Shown here in pieces: positions 10,001-17,894 of a DNA stretch of 64,000 nt (position 1 is its first letter; each line of letters begins with the position of its first letter). Origin of the DNA: Planctomycetota bacterium. GTDB lineage: Bacteria > Planctomycetota > Planctomycetia > Pirellulales > Pirellulaceae. The position numbers and the translations under genes were made by a program. Under the pieces are notes generated by a model. The model saw only the letters and a program-made list of their open reading frames with translations. It had not been told where the DNA came from and searched no databases. The stretch is from assembly GCA_014238905.1 (NCBI GenBank), contig JABAAE010000014.1, positions 62,001-126,000 of the forward strand, given 5' to 3'.

Positions 10001-10553
10001 TCAACAGGACAAGTTGGGTGCAGTTATAGACGAGCGATTTAATGGCGGAGGTTTGCTGGATGATTACATGGTGGATCTAATGACCCGCCCATTACGAGCA
10101 GCCATCACAAACGAAGTTCCCGATGGCATACCATTTCGCTTGCCGGCAGGAATCCTGGGCCCCAAAGTATTGTTGATCAATGAACGCGCGGGCTCAGGAG
10201 GCGATTTCTTTCCTTGGGTCTTTCGCCAACAAAAAGCCGGAAAATTGATCGGCACGAGAACCTGGGGCGGACTGGTCAAGTCATCGACACATTATCTGAT
10301 GGTTGATGGTGGAAGGATCACAGCGCCGGATAATGCGGTCTTCGACCCAATTAACGAAAAGTGGATCGCCGAAAACGAAGGGGTTGCTCCGGATATCGAG
10401 GTTCGAATGGATGCCAAAGCGGTTTGGAAAGGAAGAGATCCCCAGATTGAAAGAGGTGTCCGCGAACTCTTGAAGTCAATCCAAGAAAATCCACCAAAAA
10501 AAATTACCCCTCCCGCTTTTCCAAGGCCAGCAAAGATGAAGGGCGTAAAATAA
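7092..10553 (+). CDS. Tricorn-type protease (beta-propellers, PDZ, S41 peptidase core)
   Basis: 1153 residues with an N-terminal signal (VIACLVILTAFSPGQNSAA), so probably periplasmic. The order is the tricorn order: a WD40/TolB-like propeller ('PHLSPDGNWVAFTSNRSG'), a second propeller ('MPIWSPQGDQIAWFSDAG'), a helical core domain ('FAEAWHYQRDFFYDPGMHG'), a PDZ-like part ('ENNYILAVNGEDL'), and a C-terminal serine peptidase core with 'DERFNGGG' and 'NERAGSGGDFFP', whose Ser1035 is the likely nucleophile. Tricorn enzymes trim peptides. A highly charged insert of about 95 residues (about 542-638, rich in K, E, D, P, S) separates propeller 2 from the rest. The gene stands alone with its own upstream region and converges on the nhaR-like gene. 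Confidence 0.93.
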   Translation: MHYLISFSTKVIACLVILTAFSPGQNSAADFTRLLRQPSLGEKHIVFTYGSDLWIAERTAGLARRLTSTPAVESDPHLSPDGNWVAFTSNRSGVRAIYVLPIQGGTPQRLTWYPASDSARGWTRDGKGILYASTRETAPSSYERLWVVPATGGASKRLPAPFGHDGCFSENGKQLVVEPVTRWDPEWRQYRGGQNKSLIILDLNDLSELLIPCQRTTDTQPIWIGSKIYFLSDRDGVVNLWTFDTDNKGLEQITKFKGDDIKWLAAHQTTLAFERQGYIHTLGIEKKKIERLKIQVQGDFPLSESRWEDVSSQIRSWSLSATGKRALFEARGEIFTVPVKKGDTRNLTKTSGAADRMPIWSPQGDQIAWFSDAGTGYKLLIAEQDGLSDPRQFGIGESKMAWEARWSPDGKFIAFVDDDVRIRLFDVDTGNIRTVDVGRANYERGSMGLSWSPDSKWLAYSKTYANRFGRIVVCPVGKGKPKPLTDYMAHAITPSWSSDGKYLYFLASTNLALRSGWANTSQINADPKYGAYMIVLNEKVPTPFAPESDEEEGSSKNKDDNVERPGQSSAQPNKNNPQEKSSANDDPKTPGKKKRKRRENKPLSNDDDPNSKKGLSAPKPKDREKTGEKEKEEGEKVAVEISLEGIARRIVALPIPVKSYVMTLPGPDGVVFIGEKTDGSPGLTLQRFSLKERKATPFAKGVSRVSISSDRQKMLYRTGSSWSVVDTGAAVAASKGSLSVKLRMKLDLLEEWKQIFAEAWHYQRDFFYDPGMHGRNWNDVRKRYAPLLPHVRHRSDLNYILDQMNGELSVGHSFVSGGDLPDVETSSAGVLGADLEQEKGRWRIKRILTFENWNPTMRAPLDRPGLRVKENNYILAVNGEDLTAMDDPYRLLDGTAGEQTVLHVNDKPQKKGSWRITVEPIRSENSLRQRAWVEDNRRLVNLLSNGTLAYVWVPNTGGPGLISFDRYLFAQQDKLGAVIDERFNGGGLLDDYMVDLMTRPLRAAITNEVPDGIPFRLPAGILGPKVLLINERAGSGGDFFPWVFRQQKAGKLIGTRTWGGLVKSSTHYLMVDGGRITAPDNAVFDPINEKWIAENEGVAPDIEVRMDAKAVWKGRDPQIERGVRELLKSIQENPPKKITPPAFPRPAKMKGVK

Positions 10554-10662
10554 AAATCCCCAGAGGAGAAAAGGGCAGGGTGGCAAACTTGCCCCTACAA
10601 CGCATCCAACAGGCTAACGAAAACGTTTGTCACCGACAGATTAATAGCAATGGTGTGAGCGA

Positions 10663-11565
10663 TTATTCAAAAAGTTTGTTTCTAGCCTGCCGCATGATTC
10701 TGATCGCCGCGTGATGCTGAACCCGTTTTTCAACGGAAATGACGTAGAACGTGTCTAGTACTTCTGGAATCCGGCCGACCAACCAAGCACCATACTGCTT
10801 CTTAACAAGGTCTTCGATCGCCGTCGGTACGGGGAACACACCCTGGCCGGCCTGCCCAAAAACTTTCAATAACGCGCTATCTTCAAACTCTGCCACAATT
10901 TCTGGGAATACTTTTCGATCCTCCATCCAACGGTCCAGTGAGCGGCGAACTGCGGTAAGTTTAGTCGGCAATAGTATCGGAGCGTTGGTGATCGAATTAG
11001 GGAACCCTTTGCGGAATTTCTTTGCCAACGCAGGGGTCGCCAGAATTGACAAGCCGCATTCCCCCAGTTTATGGCTGTAAACATTGACGTCCAGTGTCCC
11101 GGGTGCAGGAGAATCAGAAAGCACAAGATCGAGTCGGTGCATTGCCAGATCCACCAGCAAGTCATTCAACTTCCCTTCGTAACACTCCATTCGCGGTGCC
11201 TCTGGACCGACAAGTGCTGGTTTGAGCAGTTCGAATGCGATCAGTTTCGGCACTACGTCCGGCATTCCTACCCGGAATTTCTGACGCCGATCAGGCTGAC
11301 CCGTTTTGACGAAATCACGCAGTTCGTTTCCGATGGAAAAAATGTCTTCGGCATACTCAAAAATCTTTTGTCCAAACTCGGTTAATACCAGACCCCGTCC
11401 TTGTTGGAGAAAGAGCTTTTGCCCCACCGACTTTTCCAATTCCCGAACCTGAGAGGTCACCGTCGGACGCGCCAGGTGCAGCTGCTCAGCAGCTGCAGAA
11501 ACCGTTCCTGATTTGGCAACCGTCCAAAAGTAAAATAAATGATGGTAATTGAGCCAATCCACCAA
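10663..11565 (-). CDS. nhaR: LysR-family transcriptional regulator, NhaR-like
   Basis: 300 residues. The N-terminus MVDWLNYHHLFYFWTVAKSG, followed by a winged helix-turn-helix ('TVSAAAEQLHLARPTVTSQV', then 'LEKSVGQKLF'), is characteristic of NhaR, which in enterobacteria activates a Na+/H+ antiporter gene in response to Na+ and pH. The rest is a LysR substrate-binding domain. Here the gene lies divergent to a SulP transporter and a carbonic anhydrase and no antiporter is visible, so the likely target is the SulP/anhydrase pair. The target and effector are inferred. Confidence 0.9.
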   Translation of the reverse strand: MVDWLNYHHLFYFWTVAKSGTVSAAAEQLHLARPTVTSQVRELEKSVGQKLFLQQGRGLVLTEFGQKIFEYAEDIFSIGNELRDFVKTGQPDRRQKFRVGMPDVVPKLIAFELLKPALVGPEAPRMECYEGKLNDLLVDLAMHRLDLVLSDSPAPGTLDVNVYSHKLGECGLSILATPALAKKFRKGFPNSITNAPILLPTKLTAVRRSLDRWMEDRKVFPEIVAEFEDSALLKVFGQAGQGVFPVPTAIEDLVKKQYGAWLVGRIPEVLDTFYVISVEKRVQHHAAIRIMRQARNKLFE

Positions 11566-12105
11566 ATCCTCCCGTAGAGAAAACCTTCCAGTCCTGTCTA
11601 AATTAACTACTTTTTCTTTTTATTGGAAGGACAGTATAATCCTGCAGATTCAAATTGACCACGACCACTTGCTGCACCGATGTTTTTTTTCAAGATCAAT
11701 CGTATTCCATTTTCGGTATTGTTGTTAACGGCCTTTCTCAGTGTTTTCTGTGCCGGATCAGTCGCCGAAATGACCGAAAGAGAAGCTCTTGGCAGCGAGG
11801 TTGAAGAGGTAATCCTTGGTCGCAGCCAAGAGGAAAAGTCGACTAACATGTCGATTCACTTCGCACACCTGGCGGCAATCCACAAAAATCACCGCTTATC
11901 TCCACATTCTGGCAGCCTTCATTCCTCGGAAAATTGTCTCCGGAACGGGCTCGGGGCACCTTTGACCCTTTGACGGGTCCATAGTTACCCCCTTTTTTCT
12001 CGCGTTGCGAGCCACCAATCCGGCTGCGTAAACAGCCTCTTGTATTTGCCGAAGGACATTCCTTCGCATTGACACTATTGATCATTAAAATCTGAAAGTT
12101 TTTAA
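11566..12105. promoter_or_regulatory. Divergent intergenic region between nhaR-like and SulP genes
   Basis: 540 bases between two divergent genes. A good -10-like TATAAT lies at 11635-11640 on the + strand, but no strong -35 is seen 17 bases before it. The region includes a small open frame at 11680-11973 described separately. No perfect LysR T-N11-A palindrome could be picked out by eye. Confidence 0.35.
11680..11973 (+). CDS. Possible small secreted protein, hypothetical
   Basis: 97 residues starting at an ATG about 40 bases after a TATAAT. The N-terminus IPFSVLLLTAFLSVFCAGSV looks like a signal peptide, and residues 30-50 are acidic and helical. The remainder (rich in H, S, N, L) has no recognisable features and may be non-coding read-through, so the true protein could be shorter or absent. 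It sits between a regulator and the transporter the regulator probably controls. Confidence 0.3.
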   Translation: MFFFKINRIPFSVLLLTAFLSVFCAGSVAEMTEREALGSEVEEVILGRSQEEKSTNMSIHFAHLAAIHKNHRLSPHSGSLHSSENCLRNGLGAPLTL

Positions 12106-13818
12106 GTGAGTAATGAATCTTCGCTGGCCACACCAAATCCCAACGGTGGCTCTTCTCCCCGTCTTTTCTCGAACTTCAAAGCAGACTTTCTGTCATCGCT
12201 GGTTGTCTTTCTGGTCGCATTGCCGCTTTGTATCGGAATCGCCGTCGCAGTGGGAGTTAGCCCAGCGAGAGCGTTAATTACTGGAATTACTGGCGGGTTA
12301 GTGATCGGCTGGTTTTCCGGTTCCCCATTACAAGTCAGTGGCCCAGCGGCGGGGTTGTTCGTCATCGTAGCCGATCTGTTGGCGTCGGGACGGACGGCCT
12401 ATCTGGCAGGCGCCGATCCGTCGATCTCCCAGCCAACCGCCGAAGCGGCGGCGATGGACTTCTCATTGATGGTTCTGGGAGCGAGCGTTTTTCTGGCAGG
12501 TCTCATTCAAATTGCAGCGGGACAGTTTCGACTTGGGCAATGGTTTCGGGCGGTCTCGCCTGCGGTGGTCAAGGGCATGCTTGCGGGCATCGGAATATTG
12601 ATACTCATTAGCCAATTTCATGTGATGTTAGACCACCAAGCTCTTTGGCGGGGCGAGAAGGCACATGGGGCGATTCAATACCTCGCCACCATCCCAGAAG
12701 CGATTGCCAAGTGTTTCTCTTTGGATTCATCGGCTAACCACCATCTCGCTGCCTTGACTGGAATGATAGCCCTCTTGTGTTTTGTTGTTTGGCCAAATAT
12801 CGCTCCAAAAAGACTGAAATTTCTTCCGTCTGCGTTAGTGGGAATCACGGTGGCAACGGTTTTTGCTGGCGTTACCCAACTTGAAGTTCAACGTCTCGAG
12901 GTTCCAGCGAACATCATGAGTGAAGTCACCTTGCCGAGCCTCCCCTGGATCGGGCTCTTTACGAGTCCCACGGTTCTGACTGGGGCTTTTGTTATTGCAA
13001 TCGTAGCTAGTGCTGAAACCCTGCTTTGTGCGACAGCAGTCGACCAGATGCATCAAGGACCTCGAACCCAATACGATCAGGAATTGAAGGCACAGGGCAT
13101 TGGAAATGTTCTCTGTGGTCTGGTTGGAGCTTTGCCCATGACGGGGGTCATCGTTCGAAGCAGTGCGAATGTAAATTCCGGAGCGAAAACCCGACTGTCC
13201 ACCATCCTCCATGGCGCATGGTTACTTCTATTTGTGGTGGCGATTCCGTTCGTGTTGGCCTACATCCCACGTGCAGCTCTAGGTGCGTTACTGGTGTATA
13301 CCGGCTTTAAGTTGGTGAACGTCCAAGACATCAAATCGCTTTGGAGGACAAGTCGCAGCGAGGTTGGCATCTACTTCGCAACGGTGGCGATGATCATTTG
13401 CACCGACCTATTGATCGGTGTGCTTGTGGGTATTGCTCTTTCAGCATTCAAGCTTCTCGTACGATTTTCAAATCTCAATGTTCATCTTAAAATTTCCAAC
13501 AACGCCCAAAAGGCTTGCCTGCAACTTGAAGGCGCCGCCACGTTTCTATCCCTCCCAAAGCTCGCTGAGCAACTCGGTCGTGTTCCCGCGGGTGCTGAAT
13601 TGAAGGTCGAATTCGAGCAACTGACCTACATCGATCATGCTTGTTTGGATTTGTTGACCTGCTGGGCTCCACAACACGCTAGTATTGGAGGTAAACTGAT
13701 CATTGACTGGAGTGAACTTCACGCCCGCTTTAAATCCGATGCGTCAAAATCAAGCAATTCGACCTCTCGTCGTCAGGAGCCATCTAAGACCGATCCTGCC
13801 AAGGATCTTTCGACCTAA
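12106..13818 (+). CDS. SulP-family anion transporter with STAS domain
   Basis: 570 residues starting at GTG 12106. The sequence shows the SulP layout: a first membrane block ('FLVALPLCIGIAVAVGVSPA', then 'GLVIGWFSGSPLQVSGPAAG'), about 10-12 hydrophobic segments up to about residue 445, and a C-terminal STAS domain ('QLEGAATFLSLPKLAEQL', 'FEQLTYIDHACLDLL', about residues 455-545). SulP members carry sulfate, bicarbonate or other anions, and the BicA branch takes up bicarbonate with Na+. A beta-carbonic anhydrase follows about 50 bases downstream, which favours bicarbonate over sulfate. The divergent NhaR-like gene probably regulates it. Confidence 0.92.
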   Translation: MSNESSLATPNPNGGSSPRLFSNFKADFLSSLVVFLVALPLCIGIAVAVGVSPARALITGITGGLVIGWFSGSPLQVSGPAAGLFVIVADLLASGRTAYLAGADPSISQPTAEAAAMDFSLMVLGASVFLAGLIQIAAGQFRLGQWFRAVSPAVVKGMLAGIGILILISQFHVMLDHQALWRGEKAHGAIQYLATIPEAIAKCFSLDSSANHHLAALTGMIALLCFVVWPNIAPKRLKFLPSALVGITVATVFAGVTQLEVQRLEVPANIMSEVTLPSLPWIGLFTSPTVLTGAFVIAIVASAETLLCATAVDQMHQGPRTQYDQELKAQGIGNVLCGLVGALPMTGVIVRSSANVNSGAKTRLSTILHGAWLLLFVVAIPFVLAYIPRAALGALLVYTGFKLVNVQDIKSLWRTSRSEVGIYFATVAMIICTDLLIGVLVGIALSAFKLLVRFSNLNVHLKISNNAQKACLQLEGAATFLSLPKLAEQLGRVPAGAELKVEFEQLTYIDHACLDLLTCWAPQHASIGGKLIIDWSELHARFKSDASKSSNSTSRRQEPSKTDPAKDLST

Positions 13819-13870
13819 TTTCACCGCACCTTTTACATCCATCAATCCTTCCCTTTTGATCAGGAACCTC

Positions 13871-14479
13871 ATGCCATCCAAAAACACTCCGCCAAACCAA
13901 AATCCAGCAGCCCAATCGCTCCAACGACTCGAAGAAGGCAACGTCAAGTTCGTCACAGATGAACTGTCTCATCACCTTCAAGATACCAGTCGCCGAGCGG
14001 AACTGGAAAACGGGCAAAGCCCTTGGGCAATCATATTGACATGCGCTGATAGCCGCGTGGTACCGGAACTGATATTCGATACCGGAATTGGTGAGTTGTT
14101 TGTCGTTCGCGTGGCGGGTAACGTCGCCAATACTTCAACATTGGCAAGCATCGAGTACGCGGTGCATAATCTGGGCGTGAAACTGATTATTGTGTTGGGC
14201 CATGAGGGGTGTGGTGCAGTCAAAGCGGCAATGGACGGTGGAGATCTGGGGGAAAACCTGAACCACCTGCTGGCACATATCAAGCCGGCCATTGAAAAAC
14301 CGTTTAAGCAGGGAAACGGCCAAGTCAACGAAGCAGTCGAACGAAATGCAATCAACTCAGCACATCAGCTTCTTGATCGTTCCGAAATCATCCGAAACGC
14401 GGAACAGTTGGAAATCGTTCCTGCCATTTATCGCCTGGCCACGGGTAAAGTTGAATACCTCTCATCGCAGTCGGCCTGA
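13871..14479 (+). CDS. Beta-class carbonic anhydrase
   Basis: 202 residues from the ATG at 13871. The frame is open further upstream, but an earlier start would overlap the SulP gene out of frame. It interconverts CO2 and bicarbonate. The zinc and catalytic residues of the beta class are visible: 'ILTCADSRVVPELIF' (Cys and the Asp-Arg dyad) and 'LGHEGCGAVKAA' (His-x-x-Cys). Length fits the family. It is probably co-transcribed with the SulP transporter, so the pair would import and equilibrate inorganic carbon or control pH. Confidence 0.95.
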   Translation: MPSKNTPPNQNPAAQSLQRLEEGNVKFVTDELSHHLQDTSRRAELENGQSPWAIILTCADSRVVPELIFDTGIGELFVVRVAGNVANTSTLASIEYAVHNLGVKLIIVLGHEGCGAVKAAMDGGDLGENLNHLLAHIKPAIEKPFKQGNGQVNEAVERNAINSAHQLLDRSEIIRNAEQLEIVPAIYRLATGKVEYLSSQSA

Positions 14480-14838
14480 GCGAGGGCACCCGGGGAAAGC
14501 ACTCTGGGGATAAGCCCTACAACAAAATTACTCAGTAAACACCTGCGAGCCTTTCATTTTTAGTCTAGGTACCACCAGATTACCGGGACCACCGGTTGAT
14601 GGGTGGCTTGCAGCCATTAACGGGTGGCTTGGAGAGCCCGCTGGGTTGTTTTGCGAGGTTTCGGCATGGACACCAAAATACGTACCTTAACGTGACCACG
14701 GCCGTTCAAAATATCGATCCGTCAACAGAGCCAGAGTCGCCAAGTCAACCTACTAACTAAATCCAAAAGAAAAAACGAGGATGCCACCCCTTCACCTGAA
14801 CCTAACGGGACTTGGGCGGACTCGTAACTTCTCCGGCT
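14480..14838. other. Intergenic region, no gene seen
   Basis: 359 bases between the carbonic anhydrase (+) and a convergent regulator gene (-). A short direct repeat GGGTGGCTT occurs twice around 14602-14634. No terminator with a clear T-run was found. Confidence 0.4.
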
Positions 14839-15150
14839 TTAATCATCTAGCCTGCTTTGATTGGCTGGATCCACCAGCCGCTTGAGCTCTTCCACATGAC
14901 ATGCAAACGCCTTACGACCTTTGCGCGTCAAACAGGCCCATGTCCGCTGTCGGCCGTTCATCTTGCTTTTACGCTGCTTGAGGTAACCGACTTCTTCAAG
15001 CTGTTTGATATGCTTGGACAGGACAGAATCGCTCACGCCCAGTTCGGCACGTAGCACTTGAAACTCAGCTTCCTCCAATGGAGCCAGAAACGCACAGATT
15101 TGAAGACGATTTGGTGCGTGAATGACGGTATCAAATCGATTGATCTTCAT
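14839..15150 (-). CDS. Small winged-helix transcriptional regulator (HTH_34/ArsR-MarR-like)
   Basis: 103 residues. It contains 'HAPNRLQICAFLAPLEEAEF', then the recognition region 'LGVSDSVLSKHIKQLEEVGY', a basic wing 'KQRKSKMNGRQRTWACLT' and a final helix. This is the layout of the single-domain regulators annotated HTH_34, related to MarR and PadR. Its start overlaps the stop of the membrane-protein gene by four bases (15147-15150), so the two are coupled. The two palindromes upstream of the pair are its likely binding sites, which implies autoregulation. Confidence 0.88.
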   Translation of the reverse strand: MKINRFDTVIHAPNRLQICAFLAPLEEAEFQVLRAELGVSDSVLSKHIKQLEEVGYLKQRKSKMNGRQRTWACLTRKGRKAFACHVEELKRLVDPANQSRLDD

Positions 15151-15611
15151 TCGCCTTGCTCCACACCGACCCTGATGATGGTACAGCGACGCTCAAATAA
15201 ACTCAAAACGAAAACGGCCGCCGATAGGATCCCGCCGGCTGAGAGAGGCGCCCATACGTTGCCAAGCATTCCGGAAATGGCTTGCGCTCCAGCCACAAGC
15301 ATGAAGAATAAAGGTATCAAGATGCACAGCGCAATGACTGTCAGTTTTGAATGATTTTTTCGCACAGACACACCCAAATTTTTGGATTTTCCGACCAGTA
15401 CCAATACCATTAACAAAATGATGTACACGTGGTATTCGCGAAGGCCTGCTGCCGAGAGAGCAACCAGCGCACCGGCTAACAGTGCTATCGATGCGCCAAA
15501 CCAAAGCGGCGGAACGACTCTCTTCAGGGCCGCTTGCTCCATTTTCTCTATCGAGTCCAGCGATTCCTGTAGCATTTCCCGGGATTCGTTTTGAATTTCT
15601 TTCTCTACCAC
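15147..15611 (-). CDS. Small integral membrane protein, hypothetical
   Basis: 154 residues beginning with GTG at 15611, preceded at 8 bases by AGGAGA. A cytoplasmic amphipathic start ('EIQNESREMLQESLDSIEKM') is followed by four hydrophobic segments: 'PLWFGASIALLAGALVAL', 'YIILLMVLVLVG', 'LTVIALCILIPLFFMLVAG' and 'GGILSAAVFVLSLF'. No catalytic motif is seen. Small membrane proteins encoded with such one-domain regulators are common and their roles are mostly unknown. Confidence 0.82.
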   Translation of the reverse strand: MVEKEIQNESREMLQESLDSIEKMEQAALKRVVPPLWFGASIALLAGALVALSAAGLREYHVYIILLMVLVLVGKSKNLGVSVRKNHSKLTVIALCILIPLFFMLVAGAQAISGMLGNVWAPLSAGGILSAAVFVLSLFERRCTIIRVGVEQGE

Positions 15612-15656
15612 CTGCTAGTCTCCTGTTCGGTTTTCCAAAATGCAACCTGCACCAAA

Positions 15657-15714
15657 TCACTTTCCAATGCGGAAAGTGATAAAAGCATACCAAACACTTT
15701 CCAATATGGAAAGA
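15657..15714 (-). promoter_or_regulatory. Twin operator palindromes overlapping the promoter of the membrane protein/regulator operon
   Basis: The first palindrome (15657-15679) has perfect 9-bp arms TCACTTTCC and GGAAAGTGA around AATGC. The second (about 15696-15714) has CTTTCC and GGAAAG around AATAT. Their centres are 37 bp apart. On the minus strand a -35 TTGGAA (15704-15699) and a -10 TATCAC (15681-15676), spaced 17 bases, lie in the two palindromes, about 65 bases before the start codon. A protein bound here would block the promoter. A third half-site-like TTTTCC occurs at 15631-15636. Confidence 0.75.
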
Positions 15715-16466
15715 GTTAATCAATTCAGTCGTCTGGATTTCGAAACTCAATCGACGAGCCTTTGCACCGCCAAGAGTCTAGGCTCAATCGCTCTCAATCG
15801 GTTGTGGCCTGATTACTCCGCGCCGTGTCGTTATTTCAGGGAGAAAGCTGACATTCCGCCGAAGCTTACCAACGTCAAACCAAAGAATTTATGCGGTCGG
15901 TTCTCTGCGGAGGTTGTAGGTTTAGTTAAGAGAACCGAGGGGTCTGCTTTTGGATTGAGATCTGGTGGTGAGTCGGGCATTGAATTTTGGCTTTGGGGGT
16001 TTGCTGAAAACAGTTATTCTAAACGCGCGAAAATGCTCATGTTTAACGGCCGCGGACTGGATGACGATCACTCAAAAAAGAGAGATTATCCACTACGGCG
16101 TACACCGTTTCTCCGCCGTCAGAAAGAGGTTCACGTGGTGCCTACCGCCGAATCTTTTCCCTCTTCTCAAACGGCTGCCTATAAAAAACATTGCTAAAAC
16201 GGCTGAAAATCAGGATTATCGTTCGTCGGTGATAATGAACGTTTTTTGTGCCGTGGAATATTTCCTAGCGGTTCAGCCCTCGTTGTTGAATTGTCTACCG
16301 ATCTCGAGAGTCCCCAATAACAAAACTCACATCGACCATTAACCCAAAAAATACGACTACACACTCGCGAAGATTTACCAAGCGGATGGTCGACTTGGCA
16401 ATCGAAAACGGTCTTTGATGCCGGCATAACCTTGAAGATACGACGGCGATCTTTTCACCGCATGAA
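15715..16466. other. Intergenic region, no convincing gene
   Basis: About 750 bases. Open frames on the + strand here (15640-16197 and 15965-16342) have atypical composition, begin inside the operators and show no recognisable motif, so they are not called. Nothing else was recognised. Confidence 0.4.
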
Positions 16467-17861
16467 CTACGAGACTATCTCGTTGACCACGCGACCGTGA
16501 ACATCTGTAAGCCGAAAATCCCGTCCAGCATGGCGATAGGTCAATCGTTTATGATCGATGCCGAGAAGGTGGAGCATGGTGGCGTTGAAGTCGTGTGTGT
16601 GCACCTTGTCTTCGGCGGCCCGGATCCCGTACTCATCTGACTGCCCATAGACAATTCCGCCTTTTACGCCACCGCCGGCCATCCACGAGGAGAAACAATG
16701 TTTGTGGTGCTCGCGGCCAGCGTGATCTGCCGTTTGATGAAAAGGAGTACGGCCAAATTCAGTTGTCCAAACCACCAGCGTTCTGTCCAACATGCCTCGT
16801 TGCTTGAGGTCGGTCAGTAGACCGGCAATCGGCTGATCGATGGCCTTGGCAAGCGGTGCATGATCGCCCATATTTCCATGCGAGTCCCAGTTATTGCTGG
16901 AACCAACATCGATCAGTTCCAAAAACCGTACGCCCCTCTCAGCCAATCTTCTGGCGACCAGACATTGCCATCCAAAACCTTGCGTTGCGTTACGCTGGAT
17001 TCCATACAGATTCAACGTCGCCTCGGTCTCACCGGAAAGATCGAACGCTTCAGGCGCTTCGCGTTGCATGCCAAATGCCGTTTCGAAGGATCGTATGCGA
17101 GCATCGAGCATTGGATCGGCGGCTCGCTGCCTAAGATGAGTTTGATTCAGCCTTTCACGAAAGGCCAGCTCCATTTTCTGTTGGGAAACGTCGAAGGTTT
17201 GGGGTTTGGCGTTAGGTAGAGGCTCTTTTCCGGGGATGACGTGAGTCCCCTGATGACAAGCTGGAAGAAAATCGCTGCCCCAAGTCTGTGCTCCGGCATA
17301 GGGTGCTGCCGGTGCCAGGACCATGAACGAAGGCAGGTTCTGATTAACGGTTCCCAGACCATAACTCAACCAGGATCCAGCGCTGGGGCGGGCAAACTGT
17401 GCAGAACCTGTATGAGCCGCCAATGTTGCTTTATCATGACCGTCGCTGTCGCAATGCATCGCATTAAGAACACAGACTTCATCGATCACCGATCCAACAT
17501 GCGGAAACAACTCGCTGACCCAAGTGCCATTTTGACCATATTGCTTAAAAGCATAACGAGGTTTAACCAGAAACCGTTTAAACTCGCCAGATTTATTGAG
17601 CCAACGGGAAGCAGTAATCGATTTCCCATGATCTGCCGCAAGCTGCGGTCGATGATTAAAGGTGTCAACGTGGGACACACCGCCGGTTGAATAAAGAAAA
17701 ATCACTCGATCGGCTTTTGCAACATGATGGCCGCTGCGTGCGGAAAGGGGGTTATGCGAATCTGCGTCGAGTTCGCTGATCATACCGGCCAAGGCAAGCG
17801 CTCCTAATCCGCCTGACGAACGGCTCAGGAATTCTCGCCGGGATGGTTTTAAATCGTTCAT
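16467..17861 (-). CDS. DUF1501 family protein with twin-arginine signal
   Basis: 464 residues. The N-terminus SRREFLSRSSGGLGALALAG is a twin-arginine signal. DUF1501 landmarks are present: 'IFLYSTGGVSHVDTFNHRP', 'GWQCLVARRLAERGVRFLEL', 'TTEFGRTPFHQT', 'GREHHKHCFSSWMAGGGVKG' and the C-terminal 'HLLGIDHKRLTYRHAGRDF'. It starts 33 bases after the DUF1549/1553 gene and is the last member of a minus-strand run headed by a GntR regulator. The function of the family is not established. Confidence 0.93.
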   Translation of the reverse strand: MNDLKPSRREFLSRSSGGLGALALAGMISELDADSHNPLSARSGHHVAKADRVIFLYSTGGVSHVDTFNHRPQLAADHGKSITASRWLNKSGEFKRFLVKPRYAFKQYGQNGTWVSELFPHVGSVIDEVCVLNAMHCDSDGHDKATLAAHTGSAQFARPSAGSWLSYGLGTVNQNLPSFMVLAPAAPYAGAQTWGSDFLPACHQGTHVIPGKEPLPNAKPQTFDVSQQKMELAFRERLNQTHLRQRAADPMLDARIRSFETAFGMQREAPEAFDLSGETEATLNLYGIQRNATQGFGWQCLVARRLAERGVRFLELIDVGSSNNWDSHGNMGDHAPLAKAIDQPIAGLLTDLKQRGMLDRTLVVWTTEFGRTPFHQTADHAGREHHKHCFSSWMAGGGVKGGIVYGQSDEYGIRAAEDKVHTHDFNATMLHLLGIDHKRLTYRHAGRDFRLTDVHGRVVNEIVS

Positions 17862-17894
17862 GGATTCATTCGCTTTCGTTATTCATTCACGTTC

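Noticed and set aside
15640..16197. 185-codon open frame on the + strand
   Set aside because: It begins inside the operator palindromes, has no recognisable motif and overlaps another open frame; composition looks non-coding.
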